A DNA stretch of 64,000 nucleotides, from positions 62,001 through 126,000 of the forward strand of contig CAVSIX010000008.1 of NCBI GenBank assembly GCA_963728195.1. Reading direction: 5' to 3'. This DNA comes from Sva-07 sp963728195 (GTDB taxonomy: Bacteria > Actinomycetota > Acidimicrobiia > Acidimicrobiales > Ilumatobacteraceae). A program made the translations under genes and the position numbers. Below are positions 42,315 through 52,760 of this stretch, piece by piece. Each line of letters starts with the position of its first letter. Within the stretch, counting starts at the first letter, position 1. The notes beneath the pieces are model-generated. The model did no database searches, was not told the DNA's origin, and worked only from the letters and a program-made list of their open reading frames with translations.

Positions 42315-43919
42315 GTGACCATCGGCACCGTGATCCGCAGTCGACTCGACACCAGGTCGGACGAGTACCGGGACAATCTCGCCGCGATGCAACAGCTCTG
42401 GGACGGCGTCGCCGCCGAGATGGCGAGTGTTCCGACGATCGGTGGTCAGCGATACGTCGACCGCCACCGCCGCCGCGGCAAGATGCTCGTGCGCGAGCGC
42501 ATCGAAGCTCTCGTCGACCCCGATACACCGTTTCTCGAGCTGAGCCCGCTCGCCGGCTGGGGCACCCAGGATCCGGTCGGCGTCGGCAGCGTCACCGGCA
42601 TCGGGATCGTCGAGGGCGTCGAATGTGCGATCAGCGGTTCCGACATGACGTACCGCGGGGGATCGGGCAACCCGACCACCTGGAAGAAGGGGTCGCGGTT
42701 CCACGAGATCGCTCGGGAGAACCGCCTGCCCGTGATCGTGCTCAACGAGTCTGCCGGCGCCGACCTCCCTCGCCAGGCGGATCTGTTCATCCAGGGCGGT
42801 GCGAGCTTCAAGGACCTGACGCAGCTCTCCAAGCTCGGCATCCCGTCGATCACGATGGCGTTCGGGCCGAACACCGCCGGCGGTGCCTACACACCGGGGA
42901 TGAGCGACTACACCGTCTTCGTCAAGGAGCGCGGCACCGCCTACCTCGGGGGGCCGCCGCTCGTGAAGATGGCGATCGACGAGATCGTCGACGAAGAGAC
43001 GCTCGGTGGCGCCGAGATGCACTCGCGCACCAGTGGCCTGTCGGACTACCTCGCGGTCGACGAACTCGATGCGATCCGCATCACCCGCGGCATCGTCCGC
43101 CACCTCGGTTGGAGCAAGCTCGGCCCCGGAGCGACCGAGCCCGACGATCCTCCGCTCTACGACCCCGCCGAGCTGCTCGGTTGTGCGTCGGCCGACGTGC
43201 GCATCCCGTTCGACATCCGCGAGGTGCTCGCCCGCTTGCTCGACGGCAGCCGGTTCGAGGAGTTCAAGCCGCTCTACGGCGACAAGCTCGTGTGCGGGTG
43301 GGGATCGATCCACGGATTCCCCGTCGCCATCCTCGGCAACAACGGGATCCTGTTCTCCGAGGAAGCATCCAAGGGGGCACAGTTCATCCAGCTGTGCAAC
43401 AAGCGCGACATCCCGATCGCCTTCCTCCACAACATCACGGGGTTCATGGTCGGCTCGAAAGCGGAGCAGGGCGGCATCATCCGCAACGGCGCGAAGCTGA
43501 TCAACGCCGTGTCGAATTCGACCGTGCCCCACTTCAACCTGATGGTCGGTGCCAGCTACGGCGCCGGCAACTACGGCATGGCGGGCAAGGCCTACAATCC
43601 GAGATTCATCTTCAGCTGGCCGAATCATCGGGTGGCGGTGATGGGGCCGAAGCAGCTCGCCGGTGTGATGGAGATCGTCGCCCGCAACGCCGCCGCCGGC
43701 CGTGGCGTCGACGTCGACGAGGAGGCACTCGCTGCGCAGACCGCCGGTCTCGAGGCGCAGATCGAACACGAGTCGACGGCGCTGTACTCCACCGGGCGCC
43801 TCTGGGACGACGGGATCATCCATCCCGCCGACAGCCGCACGGTGATGGGCATGGCACTGTCGGCGGTGCACAGCAACGTCGTGCAGGGCGCGACCGAGTA
43901 CGGCGTGTGGAGGCACTGA
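42315..43919 (+). CDS. Acyl-CoA carboxylase beta subunit (carboxyltransferase)
   Basis: 534-residue carboxyltransferase subunit of a biotin-dependent acyl-CoA carboxylase. GSDMTYRGGSGNPTTWKKG, LNESAGADLPRQAD, FGPNTAGGAYTPGMSDY and NITGFMVGSKAEQGGIIRNGAK place it near the 3-methylcrotonyl-CoA and geranyl-CoA carboxylase beta chains more than acetyl-CoA ones. Start GTG 42315 has TACGGT exactly 7 bases upstream; a GTG at 42306 would overlap that element. Stop and next start overlap (TGATG), so alpha is co-translated. It diverges from the TIGR03084 gene. Confidence 0.92.
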   Translation: MTIGTVIRSRLDTRSDEYRDNLAAMQQLWDGVAAEMASVPTIGGQRYVDRHRRRGKMLVRERIEALVDPDTPFLELSPLAGWGTQDPVGVGSVTGIGIVEGVECAISGSDMTYRGGSGNPTTWKKGSRFHEIARENRLPVIVLNESAGADLPRQADLFIQGGASFKDLTQLSKLGIPSITMAFGPNTAGGAYTPGMSDYTVFVKERGTAYLGGPPLVKMAIDEIVDEETLGGAEMHSRTSGLSDYLAVDELDAIRITRGIVRHLGWSKLGPGATEPDDPPLYDPAELLGCASADVRIPFDIREVLARLLDGSRFEEFKPLYGDKLVCGWGSIHGFPVAILGNNGILFSEEASKGAQFIQLCNKRDIPIAFLHNITGFMVGSKAEQGGIIRNGAKLINAVSNSTVPHFNLMVGASYGAGNYGMAGKAYNPRFIFSWPNHRVAVMGPKQLAGVMEIVARNAAAGRGVDVDEEALAAQTAGLEAQIEHESTALYSTGRLWDDGIIHPADSRTVMGMALSAVHSNVVQGATEYGVWRH

Positions 43920-46009
43920 TGGACATCTCCCGCTTGTTGATCGCCAACCGCGGCGAGATCGCCGTACGGATCGCGCTCACCGCTCACCGCCTCGGGTTGT
44001 CGACGGTGGGTGTCTACTCCGAACCCGATGCGAACGCTCTGCACGTCGATGCGGTCGACGTGGCGGTCGCCCTCGGCGGATCGACGCCCGCCGAGTCGTA
44101 CCTGCGCGGCGATGCGATCATCGACGCCGCGCACGCCACCGGTGCCGATGCGGTCCACCCGGGCTACGGATTCCTGGCCGAGAACGCAGCGTTCGCCCAG
44201 GCGGTGATCGATGCCGGGCTGATCTGGGTCGGCCCCACGCCCGAACAGGTGACGCTGCTCGGTGACAAGGTCGCCGCCAAGCGGGCGGCGCTCGAGGCCG
44301 GCGTGCCGACGACGTCGATGATCGAGGTGGTCGACGGCCGGATCGTCGACGGCGCCGAAGTGACGTATCCCGCACTGGTCAAGGCCGCCGCAGGTGGTGG
44401 CGGACGTGGCATGCGCGTCGTGCGCAGCGCCGACGAACTCGACGACGCCGTGACCGCCGCATCGCGCGAAGCGCTCGCCGCCTTCGGCGACGGCGCGGTC
44501 TTCATCGAGCCGTACCTCGAGCGAGGTCGCCACGTCGAGGTCCAGATCTTCGGCGACCGCCACGGCAACGTCGTGCACCTCGGTGAGCGCGAGTGCTCGA
44601 TCCAGCGCCGCAACCAGAAGATCGTCGAGGAGTCGCCATCGGCAGGAATCTCCGAGACGGTGCGCTCCAGGCTGTGCGAGGGCGCCGTCGCCCTGGCCCG
44701 TCACGTCGGCTACGAAGGCGCTGGCACCGTCGAGTTCATGGTCGGCACCGATCGCGACGGTGGGGAGACGATCACGTTCCTCGAGGTCAACACCCGGCTG
44801 CAGGTCGAGCATCCAGTGACCGAGGCGGTGACCGGTCTCGACCTCGTCGAGCTGCAACTCCGCGTCGCCGCCGGCGAGGCGCTGCCGATCAGCCAGGACG
44901 ACGTCACGATCGCCGGCCATGCGATCGAGGTGCGCGTCGTCGCCGAGGACCCGGCCGCCGGCTGGATGCCGTCGACCGGACGCATCGGACGGTTCTCGAT
45001 CGGCGAGGGCGTGCGAGTCGACACCGGCGTGCGCGACGGTGCGGTGATCTCCTCCGACTACGACTCGCTCGTCGCCAAGGTCATCTCGCACGCCCCGACC
45101 CGTGCCGAGGCCGCCCGGCGGCTGGCTCGAGCACTGCGCGGGTCGCAGCTCACCGGCATCCGCACGAACATCGACACGCTGGTGGCGATCCTCGGGGAAC
45201 CCGACTACCTGGCTGCCGACACCCCGACCGCATATCTCGACGAACACCCCGACGTGCTCACGCCGACCGGTCCGGCCGGCGACGACCGGGTGGCGCTCCT
45301 GCTCGGTGCGGTGTTCGCGCTCGAGACCGAACACCGCACGACCGATCGGGCCACGCCGTTCGCCCCGTCGGGCTGGCGCAACCTGCGCACGCAGGGACAA
45401 CGTCAGATCTGGCTCGAGCCGACCGGCGAGCACCTCCACGTCGAGTACGTGATGCGCCCGGAGCGACTCGCAGACGGATCGACCCGCTGGACGGCGTCCG
45501 TGTGGCTCGGGCCGTGGCCGGAGCCGGACGACACCGGTGCGTTGGCTGCCGACGATCGCCGCGAGCGGATCGTGCGATTGCTCGACCGTCGGGCCGACGG
45601 GGTGGCGATCGAGATCGACGGGCGCCGGAGTTCCGTCAGCACCGAGATCGTTCACCACTCGCTCGGGCTCGACGACGACGGCGTCGGCGCCGTGACCGTA
45701 CACACCCGCAGCGCCGCCGGCGCCCTGACGCTGACACGGGCACCACGTTTCGTACTGCACGATGCGCAGGCCGAGGGCGGCGGCCCGATCTGTCCGCTGC
45801 CGGGCACGGTGATCGCAGTGCACGTCACGGCCGGTGACGTCGTGACCGACGGACAGGTGTTGATGGTGGTGGAGGCGATGAAGATGGAACACAAGATCGT
45901 CGCCGCCGGTGATGCCACGGTGAGCGAGGTCCGTTTCGCTGTGGGCGATCGCGTCGATCAGGGCGATCTGCTGGTGGCGCTCGATCACGGTGATGGAGCG
46001 ACGTCATGA
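43919..46009 (+). CDS. Acyl-CoA carboxylase alpha subunit (BC-BCCP)
   Basis: 696-residue biotin carboxylase plus carrier. LLIANRGEIAVRI start, VHPGYGFLAENAAFA, ATP-grasp KAAAGGGGRGMRVV, FIEPYLERGRHVEVQI, FLEVNTRLQVEHPVTE, and the C-terminal biotinyl domain with VVEAMKMEHKIV. A middle linker of about 120 residues lies between BC and carrier, as in MccA/GeranylCoA carboxylases. Overlaps the beta gene by 1 base and AtuA by ATGA. It could also feed biotin-CO2 to the lone carrier-transferase fusion at 25508. Confidence 0.93.
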   Translation: MDISRLLIANRGEIAVRIALTAHRLGLSTVGVYSEPDANALHVDAVDVAVALGGSTPAESYLRGDAIIDAAHATGADAVHPGYGFLAENAAFAQAVIDAGLIWVGPTPEQVTLLGDKVAAKRAALEAGVPTTSMIEVVDGRIVDGAEVTYPALVKAAAGGGGRGMRVVRSADELDDAVTAASREALAAFGDGAVFIEPYLERGRHVEVQIFGDRHGNVVHLGERECSIQRRNQKIVEESPSAGISETVRSRLCEGAVALARHVGYEGAGTVEFMVGTDRDGGETITFLEVNTRLQVEHPVTEAVTGLDLVELQLRVAAGEALPISQDDVTIAGHAIEVRVVAEDPAAGWMPSTGRIGRFSIGEGVRVDTGVRDGAVISSDYDSLVAKVISHAPTRAEAARRLARALRGSQLTGIRTNIDTLVAILGEPDYLAADTPTAYLDEHPDVLTPTGPAGDDRVALLLGAVFALETEHRTTDRATPFAPSGWRNLRTQGQRQIWLEPTGEHLHVEYVMRPERLADGSTRWTASVWLGPWPEPDDTGALAADDRRERIVRLLDRRADGVAIEIDGRRSSVSTEIVHHSLGLDDDGVGAVTVHTRSAAGALTLTRAPRFVLHDAQAEGGGPICPLPGTVIAVHVTAGDVVTDGQVLMVVEAMKMEHKIVAAGDATVSEVRFAVGDRVDQGDLLVALDHGDGATS

Positions 46010-47836
46010 CCGAGCCGATCCGCATCGCCAACTGTTCCGGATTCTTCGGCGACCGCCCGAGCGGAGCGCTCGAGATGGTGGAGGGCGGTCGCATCGACGT
46101 GCTCACCGGCGACTGGCTCGCCGAGTTGACGATGCTGATCCTGAGCCGGATCCGGGCCAAGCAGGCCAAGGGCGGGTTCGCCCGCACGTTCGTCGCCCAG
46201 ATGGAGCAGGTGATGGGAACGTGCCTCGACCGGGGGATCAAGGTCGTGTCCAATGCCGGTGGCCTCGACCCGGACGGTTGCGCCGATGCCGTGCACGAGG
46301 TCGCCGACCGGCTCGGACTGTCGCCGACCATCGCCTACATCGACGGCGACGATCTGATGCCGCGGATCGTCGAACTCGCCGAATCCGGTGCGCTGCGACC
46401 GTTCGGTTCGGCGACCGAACTCGGTGACCCGACGCGATTCCTGACCGCCAACGCCTACCTCGGCTGCTTCGGCATCGTCGACGCCCTCGCCAAGGGTGCC
46501 GACATCGTGATCACGGGACGTGTGACGGACGCCGCAGTCACCTGCGGCCCAGCAGCGTGGCATCACGGATGGTCACGGACCGACCTCGACCAGCTCGCAG
46601 GCGGCGTCGTGGCGGGGCACATCATCGAGTGCAGCGCGCAAGCCACGGGCGGCAACTACTCGTTCTTCCACGAGATCGAGGGACGCAACGACGTCGGCGG
46701 CGGCGCCCGGTTCGGCTTTCCGTGGGCCGAGGTGGCCGCCGACGGCTCGTGCGTGATCGGCAAGCACGACGGCACCGGCGGCGTGGTCAACCTCGAGACC
46801 GTGACGTCGCAGTTGCTCTACGAGATCGGCGGCCCGGAGTACCTCGGCCCCGACGTGACCGCACGATTCGACACGATCCAGATCGAGCAGGTCGGCCGCG
46901 ACCGGGTGCGGGTGTCCGGCACGCGCGGCGAGGCTCCTCCCTCGACGCTGAAGGTCGCGATGAACGAACTCGGTGGCTACCGGAACTCGTTCACCGTCGC
47001 GCTGACGGGGCTCGACATCGACGACAAGGCGGCGTTCGCCGAGGCGGCGTTCTGGGATGCGTGCCCCTACGGGCCGGACGACTTCGCGTTCATCGAGAAC
47101 AAGGTGGTGCACACCGAGAAGCCCGATCCCGCAACGCAGGAGGAGGCGACCGCCATCTGGCGGGTCACCGTGAAGGACCCCGACGAACGCAAGGTCGGGC
47201 GAGCCTTCAACGATGCGATGGTGCACACGGTGCTCGCTGGCATCCCCGGCATGTACGGCCTCGGCGGCGGCCCGAGTGCGGCGTCGCCGTTCGGGGTTTA
47301 CCGTCCGGCGACCGTCCCCGCCGACCTGGTCCCGCAGTACGTCCACGTCAACGGCACCACCACCCAGATCGACTCCGGCGCCCCCACCCCCACCCCCGCC
47401 CCCGCCCCCGCCGAACCCCGTCTTTCCGGACCCGACCCGAAAAGACAGGGTTCCGCGCCACCGACGGGCGAGCTCGTCGAGGTGCCGCTCGGATCGTTCG
47501 TCGGCACGCGGTCGGGCGACAAGGGCGGCGACGCGAACCTCGGGCGTGTACGCCCGCACCGATGCCGGCTGGGCGTGGCTCGACGCCGAGCTGACCGTCG
47601 AGCGCCTGCAACAGCTCCTTCCCGAGACCGCCTCGCTCACGGTCGATCGCTACCGATTCCCGAACCTGCGCTCGCTGAACTTCGTGGTGCGCGGGCTCCT
47701 CCAGGAGGGCGTCGCCGCATCGACCCGCCAGGACGCGCAGGCCAAGGCCCTGGGTGAGTGGCTCCGAGCCCGCGTCGTCACGGTGCCGCGGTCGGTCGCC
47801 GGGTCGGCGCCGGGCTCACAGGCCGCCGAGCGTTGA
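46006..47836 (+). CDS. AtuA-like protein (DUF1446), frameshifted
   Basis: Homologue of AtuA of acyclic terpene utilisation. N-terminal domain IRIANCSGFFGDRPSGALEM, LEMV, then NAYLGCFGIVDALAKGADI and GRVTDAA; after a Pro-rich linker (codons from the C-rich run at 47383-47414) comes the small domain SFVGTRSGDKGGDANLG. Near 47541-47546 the frame shifts: VYARTDAGWAWLDAELTVER and the true end at 47836 are one frame over. One extra base explains it; about 609 residues when joined. Overlaps the carboxylase alpha gene by ATGA. Biochemical role of AtuA is unsettled. Confidence 0.82.
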
Positions 47837-47851
47837 CGTCCAGCGAGCGGG

Positions 47852-49222
47852 TCAGCGGATTTCGTTGCCGTCGGGGTCGATGACGTGCCAGGTGCCGTGG
47901 TCGTCGCGGTACACCTGGAAGCCCTGTTCCTTGAGCTGGTTGTGGCAGTCGCAGAGCCCGCCACCGTTACGGGGAACGGTGGCGCCGTGAGCCTTCCAGC
48001 CGACGGAGTGATCGGCGTCGCACCACACGATGGGCCGGTCGCAGCCGATCCACACGCAGGTGATGAGCAACAGCATCACCGCCTCGCGCGAACTGCCGCG
48101 GAACAGGCGTTGTCGTCGACCGAGATCGATGACGGTGCCCGAGCCGTCGTAGACGACGCGTCGGATGTGACCGATCAGCGCGGCGTTGACGGCGTCGTCG
48201 GGGTGCAGACGACGGCCGGACTGGGTGCGCACGACGACGTCTCGGTAGCGACGCGGGTCGACGGTCTCGCCACGAAGATGGGTGTCGAAGGTCTCGTCGT
48301 CGATCAGGACGTTGACGGTGGTGCGCGGCTGCTGCGACCCGGGCGCCGCTGATGCGGCTGCCTTTGCCATTGCGACGAACGCGTCGGCTCGTCGTTGGGC
48401 TTCGGTACGTACCAGATCGGCGACGGTAGCGGTGTCGCCGAGACGGCGGCGGGCTTCGGCCCAATCGGTCTGCCACTGGGCTTCGATGAACCACGAGAAG
48501 ATCTCGTTGAACTCGCAGCCCGCCAGCTCGGCAAGGTTGCCCGTGAGGGTCCAACCACCCTCCGGTCGGGGCCGGACCCGGACGTCGCGGTTGGCGTGCA
48601 GGCGTTCGTTGCGATCGCGGTCGCCGTCGGGATCCGCGAGCGCTTCCCACGTTCGCGCGCGGCGTTCGAACTCGTCGAACGACTGGCTGATCGCGTCGTC
48701 CAACAATGCCGGCGAGTCACGCTCCAAGACCGCGGCCGGAACGCGCGGGTTGGCCGCGATGCGTGCCATCAACTCGGACTGGGCGACTCCGACTCGACCG
48801 TCGGTCTCGGCGTCGGCCCACTCGGGTAGCGCCTCGTGCAAGCGGGCGGTCTGCACCCGGCGGTGCGCTTCGGGCCCGGACAGCTTGCACATGTGCTTCA
48901 CGACGGTCTTCGTGGACAAGAACCCCTGCGCCCGGAACGGGTTCGACCGATCGACCACTCCAGCCGCCGCGACTGCAGCAGCCTCGACCGTGCGCCGCAG
49001 TGTCTCGACCTCCTCGAGCCAGCTGCGCAGCTCGACCGCATCCAACGCCGACACATCGACATCGAACAATCCAGCCGCCGCCGCCGATGCGCGCGTGATT
49101 GCGAGACGGGCGCATTCAGCCGCCGATACCTCCATCATCGAGCTGACGAGACGCAACCGGATCGCCTCCACGCGAGCCGAGCCGGTGGTTCCCACCACCT
49201 CGTCGACGTCAACCGAAGTCAT
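47852..49222 (-). CDS. DUF222 / HNH endonuclease domain protein, second copy
   Basis: 456-residue relative of the gene at 13491. DUF222 helices (LELRSWLEEVETLRRTVEAAAVA), middle EFNEIFSWFIEAQW, and C-terminal HNH with VWIGCDRPIVWCDADHSVGWKAHG and LCDCHNQLKEQGF. The Cys spacing around the HNH differs from the first copy, so the two are not a recent duplication. GGAGG lies before the ATG; no LexA-like palindrome is seen upstream. Converges on the AtuA gene. Confidence 0.9.
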   Translation of the reverse strand: MTSVDVDEVVGTTGSARVEAIRLRLVSSMMEVSAAECARLAITRASAAAAGLFDVDVSALDAVELRSWLEEVETLRRTVEAAAVAAAGVVDRSNPFRAQGFLSTKTVVKHMCKLSGPEAHRRVQTARLHEALPEWADAETDGRVGVAQSELMARIAANPRVPAAVLERDSPALLDDAISQSFDEFERRARTWEALADPDGDRDRNERLHANRDVRVRPRPEGGWTLTGNLAELAGCEFNEIFSWFIEAQWQTDWAEARRRLGDTATVADLVRTEAQRRADAFVAMAKAAASAAPGSQQPRTTVNVLIDDETFDTHLRGETVDPRRYRDVVVRTQSGRRLHPDDAVNAALIGHIRRVVYDGSGTVIDLGRRQRLFRGSSREAVMLLLITCVWIGCDRPIVWCDADHSVGWKAHGATVPRNGGGLCDCHNQLKEQGFQVYRDDHGTWHVIDPDGNEIR

Positions 49223-49229
49223 GCCTCCA

Positions 49230-49715
49230 TCATGACGAAGGGGTACCCCAGAGTTGGCGGGCCAGCCGATCCAGCAATCCGGCTTGGGCTGCGATGATCT
49301 TCGAGCGTGCCGTCTCGAGGTCGAACCATTCGAATCGATCCAATTCGGGAAGCGTCACCGTCTGGCCGGACTTCGGCGGCCACTCCAGCTCGAACGTGTT
49401 GCTGGCCAACGTCGCCGCGTCGACGTCACCTTCGACCGCCCAGGCCTGTACCACCTTGCCGCCCGACTGCCGGACCTCACCGAGATCGACGGAGTCGGAC
49501 GCCGGTAGCCGGACGCCCGTCTCCTCCTCGAACTCCCGGCGGGCGGCGACGAACGGGTCCTCGTCGGGTTCGTGCTCGCCCTTCGGGATCGTCCACGCGC
49601 CCGCGTCCTTGCGCGCCCAGAACGGCCCGCCCATGTGCCCGAGCAGCACCTCGATCCGAGCCTCGGCGCCACCATCGACCATCCGGTACAGCAGGATGCC
49701 GGCACTGCGTCGCAT
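49230..49715 (-). CDS. NUDIX hydrolase
   Basis: 161-residue NUDIX-fold pyrophosphatase, with the Nudix box GEHEPDEDPFVAARREFEEETG (about residues 46-67; REFEEET catalytic metal ligands). N-terminal SAGILLYRM and AWTIPKGEHE match the ADP-ribose/diadenosine polyphosphate-type members known as house-cleaning enzymes. Upstream is repeat C, from which TAACACT may serve as -10 seven bases before the ATG. Followed 7 bases later by the DUF222 gene start. Confidence 0.92.
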   Translation of the reverse strand: MRRSAGILLYRMVDGGAEARIEVLLGHMGGPFWARKDAGAWTIPKGEHEPDEDPFVAARREFEEETGVRLPASDSVDLGEVRQSGGKVVQAWAVEGDVDAATLASNTFELEWPPKSGQTVTLPELDRFEWFDLETARSKIIAAQAGLLDRLARQLWGTPSS

Positions 49716-49723
49716 GTCGTGAG

Positions 49724-49752
49724 TGTTACACCCTGGGTCTGACCCCTGATGG
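49724..49752. repeat. Palindromic repeat family C, copy 2
   Basis: GTGTTACACCCTGGGTCTGACC continuing CCTGATGG: same design as 31965-31997 (GTTACACC arm, core GGGTCTGACCC), but with one outer arm degraded. Sits between the helicase stop (49761) and the NUDIX start (49715), the same position relative to genes as copy 1. Confidence 0.55.
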
Positions 49753-49760
49753 AACTCTCC

Positions 49761-52332
49761 TCACCGCAGGGGACCGATGTCGACGAGCCGAAGGACCACC
49801 CGGTCGTCGGCGCGCGACGCCTCGATGTCGACGTCGGCGACGATGCGCCACTCGTTGGCGTCGTCGGGGTCGTGCAGGATCTGGGTGACACGCCCGCTGG
49901 CGCGGTCGAAGTGGAAGCGATCGCCGGATCGAGCTGCCGCATCGACGAGGACGTCGCCGAATTCCTCGCGGTACGCCGCCATTGCCTCGATCACGTCCTC
50001 GCCGGACCGCCAGCGCTCGCGATCGAGAGCCTCGGCGACGATCTCGTCGTATCCGTTGCGTCGAGCGAGTCGCTGGGCCCAGTCGAAGACCTTGTTGCGC
50101 ACCATCACCCGGAACGCCCGCGGGTCGTCGACGATCGTGCGCTCGCCGCCCGCCGGCAGCGTCGGTCGCACCGCCGCTGCGGGATCGATCTCGTCGGGAT
50201 GCAGCAGCCGTTCCCACTCGTCGATCAGGCTGGAGTCGACCTGGCGGATCAACGCCCCCAGCCAGACGATCGCATCGTCGAGTTCGGGCGTGCGGAGGTC
50301 GCTCGGCACGTTCTGCATCAGCGCCTTGTAGACGTCGGACAGATAGCGCAGCACGACGCCTTCGGAGCGCTTCAACCCGTAGTCCTGGACGTATTCGCCG
50401 AACGTCATCGCACGCTCGTACATCTCCCGGACGATCGACTTCGGTGCGACGTTGTCGGAGCCGACCCACGGGTGGCGGGTGCGGAACTCGTTGAAGTTCC
50501 CGTAGATCCAGTCGCGGTTCGGCTTGGGATGCTCGACCTGCGCCAGGCGCTCCATCCGTTCTTCGTACTCGACCCCGCTCGACTTCATCTCGGCCATCAG
50601 ATCGTCCTTGGCCCGTTTCGTCTGAGCTGCCAGGATCACGCCAGGACTCTCCTGGACTGCTTCGATCACCGACAGCACGTCGAAGAGGTGCTCGATCTCG
50701 TCGCCGGCGTCGCGTGGGGGCAACGCACCGAGCGCTTCGACCGCCCAGAGCGACAGCGGCTGATGGAGCGCGAACTCGTCCTGCAGGTCGAAGTTGACCC
50801 GCACCCGCCGGCCCCACTCGTCGGGATGCTCCGGGAACTCCAACAGCTCGGCCTCGACCAGCGAACGGTAGATCGCGATCGTGCGCCGGATGTGTTCGCG
50901 CTGGCGTTTGCGTGACTCGTGGTTGTCGGTCAGCAGTGTGCGCACCGCCCGGCAGCCGTCGACGCCGTCCCGCATCGGTCGGTCGAGCAGGCTCATCACC
51001 ATCTGATGGTTGACCCGGAAGTGTGATCGCAGCGGTTCGGGCTCGCCGGAGACCAGCTTGTCGAACGTCTCCTGCGTCCAGTGCGCGTAGCCGCGCTCGG
51101 GCTGCTTCTTCTTGACGACCTTCTTCTTCCCGCCGCCCTCGCGCGACTTCTCCTCCAGCCGCTGGTTCTCCACCACGTGTGGCGGCGCCTGCACCCACAC
51201 GTCGCCGCGGTCGTCGAACCCCTTGCGGCCGGCCCGTCCTGCGATCTGGGCGAACTCGCGGTTCGACAGCAGACGTACGGTCGTGCCGTCGTACTTGCAG
51301 AGCTGGGTGAACAGCACCGACCGGATCGGCACGTTCACCCCGACGCCGAGCGTGTCCGTGCCGCAGATGATCTTCAGCAGGCCGTCCTGGGCGAGCTTCT
51401 CGACGAGCAGCCGGTACTTCGGGAGCAGTCCGGCGTGGTGGACGCCGACCCCGGCGGTGATGAACCGGCGCAGGTCCTTGCCGATCGGCGAATCGAACCG
51501 GAACCCGGCGAGCGCCTCCTTCACCGCAGCTTTCTCGCTCTTCGACAGCGGATCGAGTGCGAGGTAGTTCTGCGCTGCCTCGGTCGCGTCCTTCTGGGTG
51601 AAGTGCACGAGGTAGATCGGGGCCTTCTCCGACTCCAACAGGGCGGTCACGCTGTGGTGCAGTGTCGAGGTGCGGTACTCGAAGTCGAGCGGCACCGGGC
51701 GCGTCACCGACTTGACCACACTGGTTCCGCGGCCGGTGCGGCGGGTGAGGTCCTCGGCGAAGAACGACGACCGAGCCGAGCGTGGCCGACATCAGCAGGA
51801 ACTGCGTCTGCGGGAGTTCGAGCAGCGGCACTTGCCATGCCCAGCCCCGTTGAGGGTCGCCGTAGTAGTGGAACTCGTCGACGATCGCCACGTCGACCGG
51901 CGTCGCCGCACCGTCGCGCAGCGCCCAGTTGGCGAGGATCTCGGCCGTGCAGCAGATGATCGGAGCGTCGGGGTTGACCGATGCGTCGCCGGTGATCATG
52001 CCGACGCGGTCCGAGCCGAACTCCCGGCACAGTGCGAAGAACTTCTCGCTGACCAGCGCCTTGATCGGGGCGGTGTAGACACTGCGTCTGCCGGCGGCCA
52101 GCGCAGCGAAGTGTGCGGCCGCCGCGACGAGCGACTTGCCGGAGCCGGTCGGCGTGTTGAGGATGACGTGGTTGCCGAGGACGACCTCGAAGATCGCCTC
52201 CTCCTGGGCGGGATACAGCTCCAGCCCGAGCTCGTCGGCGTACCGTGAGAATCCGGCCAGGACCGCATCGTCGTCGACGTCGCCGTCGACCGACCGGGCC
52301 GGCAGGTGGCGGATCAGCGGCGGCTCGGACAC
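49761..52332 (-). CDS. Ski2-like DEAD/DEAH helicase with DUF3516 (frameshifted)
   Basis: Large RNA helicase. Frame 1: YPAQEEAIFEVVLGNHVI, Walker A NTPTGSGKSLVA, IVDEFHYYGDPQRGWAW (DEFH box) and MSATLGS. Near 51765-51772 the reading moves one frame (SFFAEDLTRRTGRGTSVVK) and continues through AGVGVHHAGLLPKYR, CGTDTLGVGVNVPIR, QIAGRAGRKG and a long C-terminal DUF3516 region to 49761. One extra base restores about 856 residues. Start GTG 52332 fits the family opening better than GTG 52371. Resembles Mtr4/Ski2 helicases of actinobacteria. Confidence 0.88.
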
Positions 52333-52427
52333 GTCGACGAGGGTACGGGGAAACCGTCGTGCCGGTTGCACGCCGGAGCCGGTGCCGGACGGCGGCGTCC
52401 GTCGGGTGGGTCGGTACGCTCGACGAG

Positions 52428-52760
52428 GTGCCCACCCACGACATCGAGTCCGTCGAGGTCGATCGGGCGTCGCACGTCGACGTCCTGTTCGACGATGGCG
52501 TCAAGGCGCGCTTCGAACTCGGTCCGCTCCGCCTGGCGTGCCCGTGCGCCGACTGCAACGCCCGACGTACCCGGGGCCATGCGGTCCAACCGGCGGTCGA
52601 ACGTGGCGAACCGATCACGATCACCGATGCCGAACTGTCGGGCGCATGGGGTCTGAGCCTCGACTGGAGCGACGGCCACTCGACGGGCATCTACGCCTGG
52701 GAAAGACTTCGTTCGTGGGTCGACGCCGGCCAGGTGGGCACGATCATCGCACGTCCGTGA
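52428..52760 (+). CDS. DUF971 family protein
   Basis: 110-residue protein matching DUF971 (also the N-terminal domain of gamma-butyrobetaine hydroxylase-like proteins): VDVLFDDGVKARFELGPLRLACPCADCNARRTRG, with the Cys-x-Cys-x-x-Cys cluster. Possible Fe-S or metal related role, unproven. GTG 52428 lies exactly 7 bases after TACGCT (leaderless). Diverges from the helicase and overlaps the membrane protein gene by GTGA. Confidence 0.88.
   Translation: MPTHDIESVEVDRASHVDVLFDDGVKARFELGPLRLACPCADCNARRTRGHAVQPAVERGEPITITDAELSGAWGLSLDWSDGHSTGIYAWERLRSWVDAGQVGTIIARP

Noticed and set aside
43625..45988. Minus-strand frame of 787 codons
   Set aside because: Shadow of the carboxylase beta and alpha genes; low-complexity, His/Asp/Arg-rich.
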